Shown: positions 23,026 through 35,592 of the stretch, one piece after another
How the letters are laid out: every line of letters begins with the position of its first letter
Position numbering within the stretch: the first letter of the stretch is position 1
NCBI GenBank assembly: GCA_951799425.1
Contig: OX637398.1
Coordinates: forward strand, 4,149,501 to 4,213,500
Direction: 5' to 3'
DNA from: Ilex aquifolium
Lineage: Eukaryota; Streptophyta; Magnoliopsida; Aquifoliales; Aquifoliaceae
DNA length: 64,000 bases
Made by a program: the position numbers and the translations under genes
The notes under the pieces: model-generated
Told to the model about the DNA's origin: nothing
The model's database searches: none
What the model saw: only the letters and a program-made list of their open reading frames with translations

Positions 23026-26000
23026 GTTGCTGGTGCATTGTTATCATGAAGCCAAAGAGAAAATGGGGATTTTGCATGAAGTTTAACTTAAGATTCTAAC
23101 TCTTCTTTTGAGCCCTCTGTAATGTATCTTTTTTGACAGTCCAACGAAGGGCACGTAGAGAACACCCAAGAAGAAAGGTTGTTTCGATCTGTGCACACGA
23201 GAGTTTTTGTTGTTCCTTGAATGCTGATTTTGCTGTATTGTATTACTAGAAAGATGTAACATCAACACAGATTGGAAATTGTTCTTCTGTGCTACTTTCA
23301 ACTTCCCACAGAGTCCACATATGTGCAGCACAGGTATACAAAATTATTTTATCTTTATGGATGCTGATGCAGTTACTCCATAATAGACAACAAAGATGAG
23401 GGTTAATAGACTTTTGAATTTACACTATGCTTCTCTCGGAATGGATTTTGTTTACACAAAAACATATATGTATTGGTTTGACATTTTCATTTCATGCTGT
23501 AGTGTAGGTTTACATCACTGTGGAGTTTGGAGAGAGTCAAATGTACGTAGTTGTTGTTTTTTTTTTGTCAAACACTATTACGGATGAGGAAAACGATAAG
23601 GTTTGAATTTGCAATCTTAAAGTCCAACAGCGGGACGGTGGCCAGTAGGCCAATTGCTAATCTTGAAATTTACACAGGTTGACCCTTGGTATTATTCATA
23701 AGGGAAAGTTTACAGTACCAAAATTGTACCAAAAATTATAATTTTTTATGGTAGAAGTTATAATTGTTTAAAAAAAGATCATGATCAATTATAAATTTTC
23801 CTTAAACAGTTGTAACTTCTCTCTTATGAGTTGTAAGTTTTTGTATTTATTGCAACCTTGAATGAACATAATTTTTATAAGTTGTAATTTATATCTTAAA
23901 AAAAATTATAACTTAATTTTAAAAAATTATAATTTTTGGTATCATATCACTATTACTCTTTCCCCATTCATAATATGTATACATATACGTGCTGCCCCTT
24001 TTTGCACATTGTATCAGCTCCATGATCATTCTTCCCACGGCCGCACATATACATGTTGGTGGTGCCTCTATTTTGTCTTGTGATGCCAACATTGTACCAC
24101 TTCTGTAAGCTAACTAGATGTAATTTGTCTTTGTTATTACGGTGTAATGTAAATATTTTTGAAAGTGATATTGATAGTCATTTGATGAATTTATTTGAGA
24201 CCGTCGGATAAATTTATTAAAATTTTCATATTTTATATTATAGATAATTTAACATCGTTTAAAAAAATACCTTTATTCTTCACTTTCATCCCTACCCCAG
24301 AGTAATCTGGCCTCTATTTAACCGAAGGGAGTTAATACCAATTGTTCATTTAATAATATCGCCTTACCTTTCAGAAAATTTGTTTTATTTTCTTTGTAAA
24401 TTAAATCTTGTACAATAACTCTATTATAAAGAAACGATGTTGTACTTGTGTCGTGTTGGCACCCCATTAATAGTGACAAAAAATTTCATTTGTGCACATG
24501 ACTGGTCAGTAATCTCACCTGAGGAGGGCCACGTGCAGGAGGTGACGACCATGTAAGTCTTTTCATCATCTTTCAGTTCTCAATGGTAGTTGGGGGGCAT
24601 TTTAAGCAACTAATACTATTACTTATGTGATACTATAATGTCAAGAAATAGCATCAATATATTATAGTCAAATGCACATGGGTCATCAAAGCCATTACGA
24701 AATGTCTTTGAGCCTGACAATGATTGGATACAATAATCTCAAACAACAAATAATTTCAACCATATTCTACTAAGTTCCAAAAATGGATCAGTCCACAAGA
24801 TTCTCAGGAGATTTGATTAAGAAACTCACAGTCAGCCATCCTATATAATGGAAAAACTCCCTCCTCAAATTGATTGTTACAGTCTACTAATCTGTGTGTG
24901 TGTGAGAGAGAGAGAAGAGAGGGGGGGGGGGGGGGGGGGGTTAGGGGTTATTTTTAGGGTTCCACTGTACTTGATAATAGTAACATATTGTACACAAAAA
25001 TACCCTGTGGCAATGACGAATACACCTAAATTAAACCATGTGAATAATTCAACCATGTTCCAGATATTATTATGTGCAATGCAATGATTAATATTCACTA
25101 TCATCACACGTAGCATTATTATTAGCAGTCGTATTCGTATATACTATAACTAAATGAAATGTTTTCGAAACAAACAAAAAGTTTGAAAAACTTGCTTTAT
25201 CCTAATTTGGGTGTGTCTATAAACAGAAAGATGGATGAGGAAAAATGGAAAATATTGTAGTACCAGCATCTAGAAGTGAGCCAAAAGAGTAACACTATAC
25301 CTGCAAATAATGCTCCTACATTCCTAAATGTGCCCACCAATCTATAGTTGTCTTCAAAACACAAAACATAAGGGAAACTGATTACTTACAAACTTTAGCT
25401 CCTAAAAATGTGAATTGCTCTCTATCTCTCTCTCATATATTGTCTTTGTACGACTTGCTTGTATACGGCTGCAACAAAAGCAAAAGACAAAAAAGTAATT
25501 GTCAGATGAGCTGCCACAACAAGAAATTTTTATTAGCTCTTGAATAAAAAGACATAACAACAGCCAGATAATTCAGAATGTCCATATATAAATTAATAAA
25601 ATTAAAAGGGATTTTTCTAATTTCTCCTGTAATAAAAGGTGTTTAGAGAAACAAATCAACAGGACATTCTCATATCCAAACAGTTGAAAAGTTGCACTTC
25701 CAACAAAATAATATTATTAAAAAAACCAAAATATTATGAAACTAATTATTTGTCCTGTTATCCTTCAATACATACCAACTTCAGTTCTCACATAACAAAT
25801 CTAATTTCAATAAAATTAAGGATTTTACTATATTAGTGGGTCCCATCTGCTTCAAATTGCATTTCGACCATTCATAAAAAAAATTAAACCTAATGCTTGG
25901 TCGTATCCTGGCCATTGATTGAGTAGTAGGTATATCCTGTAAGTACTCTCAAATTCAAAAGGAGCCAGAACCAGTGAAGAGCAATTAGATCATAAATTGT

Positions 26001-26875
26001 TTAACAAACCAAATCCCCATTGACCTCCACAACCGCAGGTGGTTTGTCCATTTTACCAATATTTCTTAGTAATTTATTTATAAAGACTAATGTTTGGATA
26101 AAAAAAAAACTCTAGTTGGACGCTACCCACCTATTCAAGAAAAGAAGACCTCAAAGGCTTAACCTACCATAACAACACAAAAACACCCTAACATTCAAAT
26201 GTGTAAAGCCAAGTAAGTTCAGAACATTTTATTTTTTTTTATTTTATTGAGATTTTTCCACCATGCACACATAGCATATCAAAGGGAAATATTTTTTGTA
26301 TCTAATTTAGTGACCTTATTTGGTGATATAATGGATCATAGCCATTGAATTGATAGTAGATTCCAACTAACTATCAATCTAATGATAGAAAGTAATAAAA
26401 TCACTAAATATGGCCACTAAATAAGGTTTATGTAACCATATCAAAACATCTACAATCCTATGCACGCATTTATTATACTGTCACATTTTCATTTTATGGA
26501 AAGACTATGCTCATTTATTTCAAAGGCCAAGAATATTAATTTCAATGAATGAAAGCAAGCAAAACATTTGAATGAAAATAAGAACCTAGGGTTAATAGGT
26601 ACGAGCACGATTACTGAAGGGGACATATCTGGGCAGTGAAAAGACAATAATTCTCTTAACCACCTCTACTGCACTAGGAAATAAAGAGTAATATTGGCTT
26701 TCCACAGCTAACAGAATAATATCACCCAATTCATGTTTGAAGTGTGAATCAAAATTTCAGCACATAAATGCAAAATAGGAGTCGAAAAAGAGCAAAACGG
26801 AAAGAAAGAGACACGAGAGACTTACCCAGAACAAAAAATGGTTGAAAGAATAAGGCATGAAAGGTCGAAAAGATA
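23026..26875. other. Intergenic DNA between SWIB and LOB genes
   Basis: It starts with the SWIB 3' UTR and ends with the LOB-domain gene 3' UTR. Between them is AT-rich DNA with decayed repeats: TATAATTTTT-rich palindromic tracts at about 23700-23960, a GACCGTCGGATAAATTTATT motif near 24200 that recurs near 7290 and 16925, and a MITE-like segment at 26283-26445. No supported coding region. Confidence 0.5.
24921..24940 (+). repeat. G20 homopolymer next to a GA/GT microsatellite
   Basis: Twenty G directly after a (GT)n(GA)n tract (24893-24920). The length is prone to sequencing error. Confidence 0.9.
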
Positions 26876-27976
26876 TTAACAGAACGGACCAATATTACTC
26901 CTACGCTCCTCGCTTCCAGTCCTCTCTTGCTTCTGTGGTGCCGGTGGTTGATCTGGCTGTAGATGTAGCTGCTGATGCTGCAGCTGCTCTTGCTGAAGTA
27001 AAAGCTGTGGATGAAGCTCAACCTGAAGCTGTTGGGAATGAGATTGCTCTTCTAGCTGTTCTTGAATCTGATAAGGGTTGCCGTAGGAGCCCAAAGCCAG
27101 GGACGTTGACAAAGCCGCTTCAGTCATCTGATTAAACCCAGTTGCCGTAGAAGGTCCAGCTCCAGCAGTATCGAACCCGATATTAAACCGATTTGCCGTA
27201 GAAGGTCCAGCTCCAGCAGTATCGAACCCGATATTAAACCCAGTTGCAGTAGAAGGTCCAGCTCCAGCACTACCGAACCCGATATTAAACCCAGTTGCCA
27301 TAGATGGTCCAGCTCCAGCACTGTCGAACCCGATATTAGATCTCATAAGGTCAAGCTGCTGTGCCTGTTGCTGATATCGTTGCTGCTCATAAGCCCTGAG
27401 CATCTCCTGTTGCTGTCTCGCGGCCTCCACCGCCGCTAATTGCTGAGCATCCAGCACTTGCTGATCATAGTGATGTTGCTGCTGCTGAGGCTCACCGATC
27501 ATCAATTGAGCAGAATGCGATGGCCCAGAATGTAATCCCAGCACCGATTGCACATTATAGGGCATGACCGAAGACGAAGGATTGTCGGGGTGTTGTTGCA
27601 CAAACCCCGGATATTGAAGTATCGGAAACATCGCGGAGGGGCCCATGTAAGTTGCCAATTCTGTCTTGGCATTGTGTAACTCATATCGGATTTGCTTGAG
27701 CCTTTGTTGAAGGATTGAGATAAGTCCTACAGAGCCATAAATCGGGTTATGAAGTCGAGCTTGGGCTTCATATGCAAGGGAATTAGCGGCATCTTGGCGT
27801 TGCGAGGGGTGTAGTTCGCCGAGAAGTTTGCCGACATTGCTTGCACCAAAAACCTTGTGGACACTGGCGAATTTGTCAGGCTGATTCGGTGGGAAACAGG
27901 GAGCGAATACACAATCCTCGGTGCACTTTCGCCGAAGGTGCTTACACGCCGCACATGGAGAGTTGGATGACGACAT
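26876..27976 (-). CDS. Class I LOB-domain (LBD/ASL) transcription factor
   Basis: Single-exon coding region, 366 residues. The LOB domain occupies about residues 6-108: zinc-binding C-block CX2CX6CX3C (Cys8, 11, 18, 22), the GAS block FASVHKVFGASNVGKLL (36-52), and the leucine-zipper-like coil (about 85-107), which marks class I. The tail is Gln-rich (164-210 and 305-350), with a four-fold 17-residue repeat at 214-281, and looks like an activation or assembly region. LOB proteins are plant-specific nuclear regulators of boundary and lateral-organ development. The closest named relatives I recall are long-tailed members such as LBD36, but I do not assign orthology. The upstream minus-strand leader holds plausible splice acceptors (TTTTTTTGCAG near 28514), so a 5' UTR intron is likely. 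Confidence 0.92.
   Translation of the reverse strand: MSSSNSPCAACKHLRRKCTEDCVFAPCFPPNQPDKFASVHKVFGASNVGKLLGELHPSQRQDAANSLAYEAQARLHNPIYGSVGLISILQQRLKQIRYELHNAKTELATYMGPSAMFPILQYPGFVQQHPDNPSSSVMPYNVQSVLGLHSGPSHSAQLMIGEPQQQQHHYDQQVLDAQQLAAVEAARQQQEMLRAYEQQRYQQQAQQLDLMRSNIGFDSAGAGPSMATGFNIGFGSAGAGPSTATGFNIGFDTAGAGPSTANRFNIGFDTAGAGPSTATGFNQMTEAALSTSLALGSYGNPYQIQEQLEEQSHSQQLQVELHPQLLLQQEQLQHQQLHLQPDQPPAPQKQERTGSEERRSNIGPFC
27134..27337 (-). repeat. 51 bp coding minisatellite, four copies
   Basis: Four near-identical 51 bp units encode NIGFDSAGAGPSMATGF-type 17-mers within the LOB protein tail. Units differ at few positions (Ser/Thr, Gly/Asp, Thr/Met, one ANRF variant). The high DNA identity points to recent expansion and likely copy-number variation. 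Confidence 0.95.
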
Positions 27977-28107
27977 TTTCTTTTCTTTTTTTCTTCAAGA
28001 CTGTATACATATTCAAGAGACAATATCACATTGCATCTGTGATAAATAAACTTCTAAAAAATGAGAAAAAAATATTCAGACTTATGAGACAAAGAAACAA
28101 AGTACTC

Positions 28108-28138
<31 letters not shown>

Positions 28139-29321
28139 TGCCTCATATAAGATAGGAAGCTGCTGAGTTGAAGGAGAAGAAGGTTAGTAGTAGCCATTAC
28201 AAGCTTCGAAAATCGAAACCGACATGGTAAGTGTAAGTGAATAAACGATATATATAGAACGAACGCGATGATTTATATAAAGAAATCAGAAAGCCAAAAG
28301 AGAAAGTCAATCCTAGATCATATTTTCAATCTTCCACGAAATCAATCGCACAAAAACCTCTTCTCATCTATCAAGAAAATATATGGAAAAACCAGCAATC
28401 ATCACATTCTTCATTAAATTACCTTCGATTTTACACTTCAAACCTCTTGAAATCACACGAAAACTCTTCCTGCTTCTTCTTCCTCTCCGCATGCAGATGT
28501 TTTCGTATTATCTGCAAAAAAAAGAAGACGAACCATGACCGCTGAAAGAAAGAACCGTTCCTGTCAATAAAAACTGAAAGGAAATCAGAAAGAACAGTGA
28601 ATTCGAACCTTCGCTCAGAGGAGAGAGAGAGTAGAAGTCTAGGGTTTCGATCTTCAACTTTTCAACGATTCCAATCAAAAAGAAAGAGAAAATGCAAAAA
28701 TCGTAGAATTCTTGAAACGAGAGTAGTATGATAAGCAGTTAAAAATAATAACCCAAGTGTAAATTGTAGAAAGAAGAGAAAAAGGAAGAGATCATTTTTA
28801 TATACTGTGCGTGTGTGTAATGTGTATTGGGCCCGATGATGAGTGATAACTGATAACTTTCATTGAGAAATAAGCAACAGTGTGCTGTCTATTTTCAGCC
28901 GTCAGATTTAAAAAAAAGATTTGTATTGGCCGTTAGATTACAATTGGGGTTCGGGGGAGGGGTGGTTGTTACGAGAGAGACAGAGAGTCTGTAGTTGTAC
29001 TATCTTTCATCTATTGACCTAATTGCCCCTTTTTTATCATAGAATTGGTATTTAAGATAAACCCTAAGTTCCAAAAAGTTACAAAATTGTCCCCAATCTT
29101 TTGAAGATTTTGAGATAGAATAAAAAGAAAAAACAATCTTGAATTTTGAATGAGTTGACTTTCCTCAAGTCTATCCCTATAAAATGTGTTATTAATTATC
29201 ACCATCCTACCACCCCACCCCTCTCTAATTCTAATATCACTGGGCAATTAACTATTAATGTGTTATAATAGTTTTTTTTTTTATAAAATGAAATAGTTCA
29301 AAAAAAACTAATTATAAATTT
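27977..29321. other. LOB gene leader and promoter region
   Basis: No coding frame. It contains a GA dinucleotide repeat at 28111-28137, pyrimidine/purine-rich leader sequence and several AGAGA tracts (28620-28635), common in plant 5' UTRs. From 28850 it becomes AT-rich with repeat fragments (CCGTCAGATTTAAA, GCCGTTAGATTACA). Confidence 0.5.
28111..28137 (+). repeat. (GA)n microsatellite
   Basis: About 13 uninterrupted GA units in the leader of the LOB-domain gene. Confidence 0.95.
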
Positions 29322-29326
29322 AAATC

Positions 29327-30098
29327 TGATGGTGTCTCGGAATTAATCTCTCTGGCCCAACCTGACACGGTTCTGTTGGGTTTTACGAGGTATGCTTTAA
29401 AAAAATGAAAGTTATGCAATGACAGGCAAGTAATGTAAGTGGTTCACCCTAGCCGATGGACTTGAGTTACATCCACTGTAATGAAGGCTCTTGGCCCTTG
29501 GAGAAATGTATTGATCTCAAATGGTTACAAGAAAATTACAGGCGCAGGGCCGTTGAAGATTCTTTCTTATCTGGGTATTCTAGGATCAAGGGCAAAATAC
29601 CAGAATAGTGGTTAGGAAGAAGACTCAGGAGTCGATTCCTCTTTTTTTGGCAGATCCTTTTTCCTTGCTTCTACTGTTCTATATATATCGTGTCTCCCCT
29701 TAGGGTTTGTTGCTCTTCTTCTTCCCTTCCCTGATCTGGTGGGGACCTTTCGTCCTTTCCCTGCAAGCCTCTCTGTCCGCCGCCTGCGGTACTGTGCCCA
29801 CGACCACTTGGGTTCGTTCGGCACCACTTCTCTGCCTTTTGCAGGGTGTAACTCTGAGGAATCAGAGCCGGTTCCCTTTGTCCTTGGAGCACGTGGCGCA
29901 ATAGGGCATACCTTAAGTTATGGACTGAGAATCGGATCAGGGCTGGGCTGTTGGCTCTTCGGGCTCTTAGGCCCCCTGCTCTCGGTGTGGGCCGGTTGGG
30001 ACTATTTCCTTTGGGCTTCGAAATCCACATTCAGTATTTTCAAGGCGTTTTGGGCTCGGCTATCATGGCGGCCCAGGCTCAAAAACCTATCCTTATCA
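29327..30098 (-). repeat. 3' LTR of the 16 kb element
   Basis: 772 bp, TG...CA ended, about 98% identical by eye to 44576-45347. Reading frames within it are shadows. The polypurine tract GGGGTTGGGGGGCAAC (minus strand) abuts it at about 30099-30115. Confidence 0.93.
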
Positions 30099-30352
30099 GT
30101 TGCCCCCCAACCCCTGGTCACGAGAATGACGTCTTCTCTGACCTGGGGTTTGGAAGTGTCTCTTCTGATTTCTCCCTTGTCTCCATACGTGGCGGGATGC
30201 GTGGTCAGACGGCTTTGCACTGATTTGGGCCACTTTGGTATTCGTCGGCTGTGATGGGACGGTTTTTACACGTGTCACCATCGGGTGAATACATCGGTAT
30301 GGTTTCTGAGACACGTCCTGATGTCTCGCCTCTCAGGGCATTAAATGTCTTG

Positions 30353-30360
30353 TATAAAAG
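30353..30360 (+). promoter_or_regulatory. TATA box of antisense gene A
   Basis: TATAAAAG on the plus strand, preceded by ACGT-core motifs (ACACGTGTC near 30270, ACACGTCC near 30310). It lies 436 bp before the gene A start. A donor (AG|GTACGT near 30521) and acceptor (CTTCAG near 30776) suggest a 5' UTR intron between. It lies outside the LTR, so gene A would have its own promoter. Confidence 0.6.
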
Positions 30361-30788
30361 TGGGGGAAATCCCTTCGTCTGTGTTGCTTTTGTGTTTTTT
30401 GAATCTCCTTCTTGTGTTTCCTTCACCTCTTTTGGCTTTCGAGGCGCTTTGTTTCAGACCTTCAGGCGATCCTTAGGATTTATGCGTTCCCGGTTCTCTT
30501 CTGCATCTAGCGCCCTGACTAGGTACGTCTTTCCTCATTTCTTTATTCTTGCTCGACCTGGATCCCTTCAACCCTCCTTGGTGGGGTTTTGGATTTCGCT
30601 TCTTGATATGGAGGTTTAGCTACTTTAGGAATCATTCCGACGACCTTTCCCCCCTTACGTATTTCGTGGACCATCTTACTTCGCTTAGGGTGTCCTTCCT
30701 TCGAGGTTGGTGTCTGAGACCCCTATTTCTGACTGACTGTGCTTTACATTTGTCTTCCCTCCACTCCGGTCTTCAGCCTGGATTCTTG

Positions 30789-32994
30789 ATGGGGAAGTAT
30801 GCTGTTTCCTCTTCCGAATCGGATTCGGAGGACCAGGTAGTCGAGGAGGTCGAGGAAAGTACCTCAGGTTCTCTGATCGGTAGTTCTGTTGATAGGGCTG
30901 CCTCTGGGTCCGCCCTTGGAGTTTCTGCTTCAGCCCCTATAGAAGAAGCTCGTCCTCTTTCATCCCTACCCCCTGTTTCTTTTGTTCCGTCAAAGACTAG
31001 GAAATCCAAACCGGCTCTTCCCCCAACTCCTAGAAAGAGAGTTCGTCGGGACCAAGCCGACCTGGCTTGTTGTGTAGAAGTGACTCCTAGTTGCCTCAGC
31101 GATGAGGATTTAGATGAGCTGAGACGGGAGTATCATTTTCCTGACTCCGTTCTCTTACATTCTCCTGAGGTACACGAGAGGTGTAATTCTTCTATTCCCG
31201 GCCTGGTCTGTTTTTATGAATCCGCTTTCCGTGCTGGTTTGCGGTTCCCTGTTCATCATTTCATCCGAATCGTCCTTGGGTTTTATAACATTTATCCTGC
31301 TCGGCTCTCACCAAATGGCTGGGGCCTCCAGATCGGGTTTCTCATTCATTGGTTTATGAGTGGGAACGACTCTCATCCTTCCATGATGGAGTTTGCCTCT
31401 CTTTTCCAACTTAAGTCTTCCCCTTCTGCGGGTTTCTTGTACTTTGCGAAAAGGGTCAAGGCGAGGAACTTAAGTACTGGGCTTCCTTCTTCCAACAAAG
31501 GGTGGAAACCTAAGTTCTTCTTTGTTAGAGGAGACTCCTGGGAGCTTTCTGGGGAACCAGGGGACGTTCCTCTTATTCCCAGGTTTTGGAGAGCTCCTCG
31601 GAATATAAGTAAGGCCCTTCACTTCGGTTGCATCTTTCTTTGTTGTTTCTCTTTTACTGACATAGCTTCTGGTTTGTAGATTATCGTCTTGTCCTTGGGG
31701 CTGAGGAGGCAGCTAGAGTTGTTAAGGCCGAGGCCTTGGGGTTGCAGTCTTTCTTCGATCTGGTGACTGACGAGAATCTAGCCCTCTACGAACTCGGGCC
31801 TCCTGTTGAGCAAGCTCTAGCTCCGGCATCGTCCTCTGCTCCCCTACCTGCCCCCATGAAACAAGACTTGATAATGGCGATGTTCTCGGATACCGAGAAA
31901 TCGAGGAAGAAAAGGAAACTGGTGAAGGGCTCGCAGCTATTACCCAAAGAAACATCCGTATCCGAGCCCCTACCCGTTTCCTCTGAGCAGAAGGAGGATC
32001 GTTCTTCTCATGGGGATGTGGCTCCCCCTTTACTCCCTGTTGAGGCACCTCAGGGCAAATCTTCAACCAGGGGAGCTTCGAAATACGAGGTCCCGGCAGC
32101 TCCTCCTCGCTCTGTCTTTCCGGAAGGCGGGAAGATGGAGACCGCTCCCTCCTCGTCCAAGGAGCAAGGGGGCGGCTTTCTTCGTGACCCTAAGGCCGCC
32201 GTTGCCGCTTTGTCTGAGCTGGTCTCCACGTCTGATCCCAGGGCGGCCATGCGAGTCCCTTTCGACAGGAAGGTGGATCGCGCTATTCGGGGCATGACAG
32301 AGGTATTTTCTACCCTCACTCTTCTCCTTCTCCACTATTTCTTTGTGCTCAGATTTCTGCGGGTCTCTCTGATCTTTTTCTTTCTTAGTCGCTCGCCTGC
32401 GTGAAGATGCTGGACTTTCACTACAATGAGGAGCTTTCAAAGGCTAAGGAGTCGATGAGCGCCCTGTTAGTGGGCAAGGAGGCCGCCGAGGAGAAGGTGA
32501 AGATTCTGTCTTCGGAGGCTATTGAGCTAAAGAGGATTAATGATGAGATGGATGCCCGCCTTCAAGACTTCGTCAAGCTCCTGGACTCCAGGGACGACAA
32601 GCTCAAAGCCAAGGAGGCCGACCTTTTAGTCAAGGATTCGGAGCTGAGGGCCAAAGATGCTGATTTGGCGGCTAAGGATTCAGAGTTGTCATCTTTGCAG
32701 GCTCGTATTTCGCAGCTTGAGATAGAGAGCGCCTCTGCCTTTGTGAAGGGTTTTCTAAATCTTCAGGATCAACTCGAGGAGGCCTATCCCGACCTTGACT
32801 TGGATCCCTTCGTATCCATGCTTGGCTTCAAGAAGGCGATGGTGGCGGCTGAGGAGGCCGAAATTCCTGATCCCGGCGAGGGCGGGGCGCCTGGTTCTGA
32901 GAAGGTGTCTGGTCCTGTGGTGGCAGCGGTGGAGGTGCCAGACGCGTCGGCAGGGGCTGCCTGCGAGGGAGCAGGTGGGGACCAAGATTGCTGA
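30789..32994 (+). CDS. Antisense gene A: 'putative gypsy type transposon' protein, intact
   Basis: Three exons, 30789-31608, 31680-32302 and 32389-32994, phase-consistent, 682 residues and no in-frame stop. Order: acidic Ser/Glu-rich start and basic patch (RKRVRRDQ); the conserved domain running from YHFPDSVLLHSPEVHERC through FYNIYPARLSPNGWG to KPKFFFVRGDSWEL; a low-complexity middle rich in Pro, Ser and Glu; then a strong coiled coil in exon 3 (SLQARISQLEIESA and preceding KEADLLVKDSELRAKDADL repeats), and YPDLDLDPF near the end. The family is common in plant genomes, usually listed as a retrotransposon protein; its function is unknown. It lies on the strand opposite to gag and pol. It has paralogues B and C just downstream, and is the only intact one. 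Confidence 0.88.
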
Positions 32995-33492
32995 TGTTTT
33001 GATTTTCCTTGCAATTTTTCTAAATGCTTTGCTTGTAATGCTTAGTTGTAACTTCCTCAGACGCTGAAATGAGAATATTTGTGGTTTTCGCCACCATTTT
33101 TTTTTGCGTTTCATTATAAACTTCGTAGTCTGGTCTTTGGGGCTCGTTTTGCTACTTCATGTGATCTTCAACCAGTGGTCGTAGACGAGTTAGGCTGACT
33201 TTTCGCATTTTCACTTTTAACCGAGTTGATCTGAGTCGAGCTGACCTTCACGTTTCCTTCCTTGGGTCGTTTAGACTCCCTAGGGATGTTTTGGTCTTTT
33301 CTGGTTACTTTTCTTGTACTGCAGGTCCGACGGTTTCGTTCGTTTGAGAACGTTGTGCCGTCAGTGGGGTTAGTGATCCCTCGATCGTGGCGCCCAAGAA
33401 CCCCCCATGATGCCACGTGTCCCCCTCATTAATTGCGAGGGACGTGCATTAACTGCTTCCGGCGACAGTGACAAGGCCTGTCTTGCAGCGCC

Positions 33493-33500
33493 TATAAATA
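33493..33500 (+). promoter_or_regulatory. TATA box of antisense gene B
   Basis: TATAAATA, 118 bp before the gene B start codon at 33618. An upstream CCACGTGTCC G-box-like element (about 33413) parallels the arrangement ahead of gene A. Confidence 0.6.
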
Positions 33501-33617
33501 GGCCTTCACGAGGGATGATTGTTCTCTACTGAGCATAAAAGGAGTTTTCTTATTTCTGGTGTGACACACTTATCCTTTCCCCTTGCTTCTAAGAAACCCT
33601 ATTTGATCTCTGCATTC

Positions 33618-35592
33618 ATGTCGACTTCCTCTTCTCCATTTGACGTTATGGAGCGAATTTTTGGTAATGCAGAAGTTAGTGAGATTAACGAGGATGAGGC
33701 CCAGCTCCTTGCTAGGCGCTTCGAGTTCCCCCCAAGTGTTGTCGTGCGCCCCGCTGGCTTGCACAGGTTTCATAGCCCGGTTAGTGGTGAAACTTGTTTC
33801 TTCGAGGCCCCCTTCTTATTAGAGCTTTGGTTTCCCCTTCCTGGGTTGATACGAGAAGTCCTTCATTTCTTCGATTTCTGCCCCGCCATGCTCCTTCCAT
33901 CTGGTTGGGCGGTATTACTGGCCTTTACCGCTGCGTGGGGGAGGTTGTTCCCTCAGGCCAGGGCTAACTTGATGGAGTTTCTTCATTTTTTCCGCTGTGA
34001 ATAAATATTTGAGTTCTACCATTTTGTCCCTAGGCGAGGGGGAGAAATTCCCATCCGAGATCTCCCGCCGAGCCCTGAATGGTGGAGAAGGAGATACTTT
34101 TTGTTTCTGGAGATGGATGTGAGTTTGGTTCCCAACTCCCGGGGTCTGTCAGAGTTCCTATCGCCTGGGGTCGTCGCAGAAATCTAGGTAAGTTCCTGCC
34201 TTCGTGCTTGTTGATGCTTGTTTTTGCGTACTAATGGCATTGCGTGTTCCTGCTGTAGGAGAACTCCCGCCCCTTATTGCTGCGGAGTCAGCTCGGGTTG
34301 ACCAAGCGCGGGCTCGTCTCCCTTTTTCTTACATTGAGCTAATGCATCTCGGGATTTCCTCGGCGTCAGGCGACCGTGCGTAATTGACGTTTTTTATTTT
34401 TCTATTCCTTTGCTCGAAACCTTGCTAAGTCTTTGACTTTGTTTGTGTAGTTCCTTCTTACCTGGTGACTCAGCGCCATATGATCATGGAGCGTGTGGAT
34501 GAAAGGAGACGGGATAGGACCCTAGGACCTCCGGCAAAGAGGACGAGGTTGGGAGAGAGCGGTTCTTCTGCCGAGGTTCTCGTTCCTGTTGCCGAGGCTT
34601 CCGCTCCTGCATCCGAGGTACCTGTTCCTGCAGCCGAGGTCCCTGCTTCTGCACCCGAGGCCCCGAGGTCGCGATCAGAGCTGGTTGCTAGTGAGGCCAC
34701 TACGGGTACTGTGGTGATTGACCCTGTAGGAGGGCCGGTTCGGCGAGGCACTTCTTTAATTGCTGCAGCTGGTCAAAGCTCGGCTCGTGCCCCCCAGACC
34801 TCTATTACTGACCCGGAGGCCGGTCTACTCCGGGACGTGAGCTTGAGCAGTCGTGCCCTGATGGAGTTGATTCCCCGAGCTGACCTGCGCCGCTCTGTAG
34901 ATCTCCCTTTTCAAGTTCGAAGCCGTGACGCGCTTCATGCCCTCCTCGAGGTACGTTTTGGTGCTTTTCCCCTTCGTTTCTACCTTCTTGGTATCTTATA
35001 CCGTCCTTTACGTTTTCAGTCGGCGACACATGTCTGTGCTCTTGGGAGGAAAATTTTTATGTTGAGGAGCGATGTCCAGAGGAGGGGTGCTGAGGTCCTT
35101 GAAGCTCGTCAGCGCGGCACCGAGCTCTTGAACTGGGGCTTGGCTACTGAGAGAAAGTTGGAGCAGGTCCTTGAGCAGCGGGCTCAGACCTTCAGACAAC
35201 TGATTGCCAGTATCTCAGCTGAGGTCTCCCTCAGGGACGAGCTGGCTCTTTTGAGAGAATATCGTGATGCCCAGAAGGAGGACCTGCTGAACGCTGCTGT
35301 TACGCGCTCTCTGCTGTAGGATCAGCTAAAAGAGTGCCAGGCTGTTATTTCTGAGCTGAATAAATCTTTAGCTGCTGAGCGTTGGCTGGTAGAGGATCAT
35401 CGGAAGGATATTGAGGAGGCTAGGCTGGAGGCAGCCAAGGCTTTCGTTGACGGGTTCTTTAATTTTGCTGACCAGGCGATTGAGAGGTTCCCCGACTTGG
35501 ACCTTGAGCAATTTCGGCCGAGGTTTGATGCTTCTTCTAGTGGCGGTGCTCCCGATGCTACTCCTCCTATTCCTTCTTCAAATCAGCCTTGA
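33618..35592 (+). pseudogene. Antisense gene B: diverged, decayed paralogue of gene A
   Basis: Start at MSTSSSPFDVMERIF. The conserved domain is recognisable (RRFEFPPSVVVRPAGLHRF, FFDFCPAMLLPSGWA), with introns near 34188-34258, 34379-34449 and 34952-35019. The C-terminus has the coiled coil and FPDLDLEQFRPRFD, matching gene A. Lesions seen: an in-frame TAA at 34002, loss of frame in a T run near 34097, and an in-frame TAG at about 35317. Middle exons are Pro/Ala/Glu-rich (VPVAEASAPASEVPVPAAEV). The exon layout is like gene A with an extra intron. A translated product would stop within the first domain. Confidence 0.8.

Noticed and set aside
24877..25116. Short frames across the G20 tract on both strands
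   Set aside because: Low-complexity Gly/Pro runs only; no recognisable protein.
29612..30314. Overlapping reading frames of 65-171 residues at the left LTR (and 44861-45356 at the right)
   Set aside because: They lie in the LTR or at its edge, occur on both strands in both LTRs, and resemble no protein.
30549..30788. N-terminal extension of gene A to an upstream ATG
   Set aside because: This stretch sits between a good donor (about 30521) and acceptor (about 30776) and is best read as a 5' UTR intron; the start at 30789 begins the family-like acidic region.
30789..35592. Genes A and B as host genes captured between elements
   Set aside because: Both lie between the matched LTRs, primer site and polypurine tract of one element with one target duplication, and belong to a family linked to gypsy elements.
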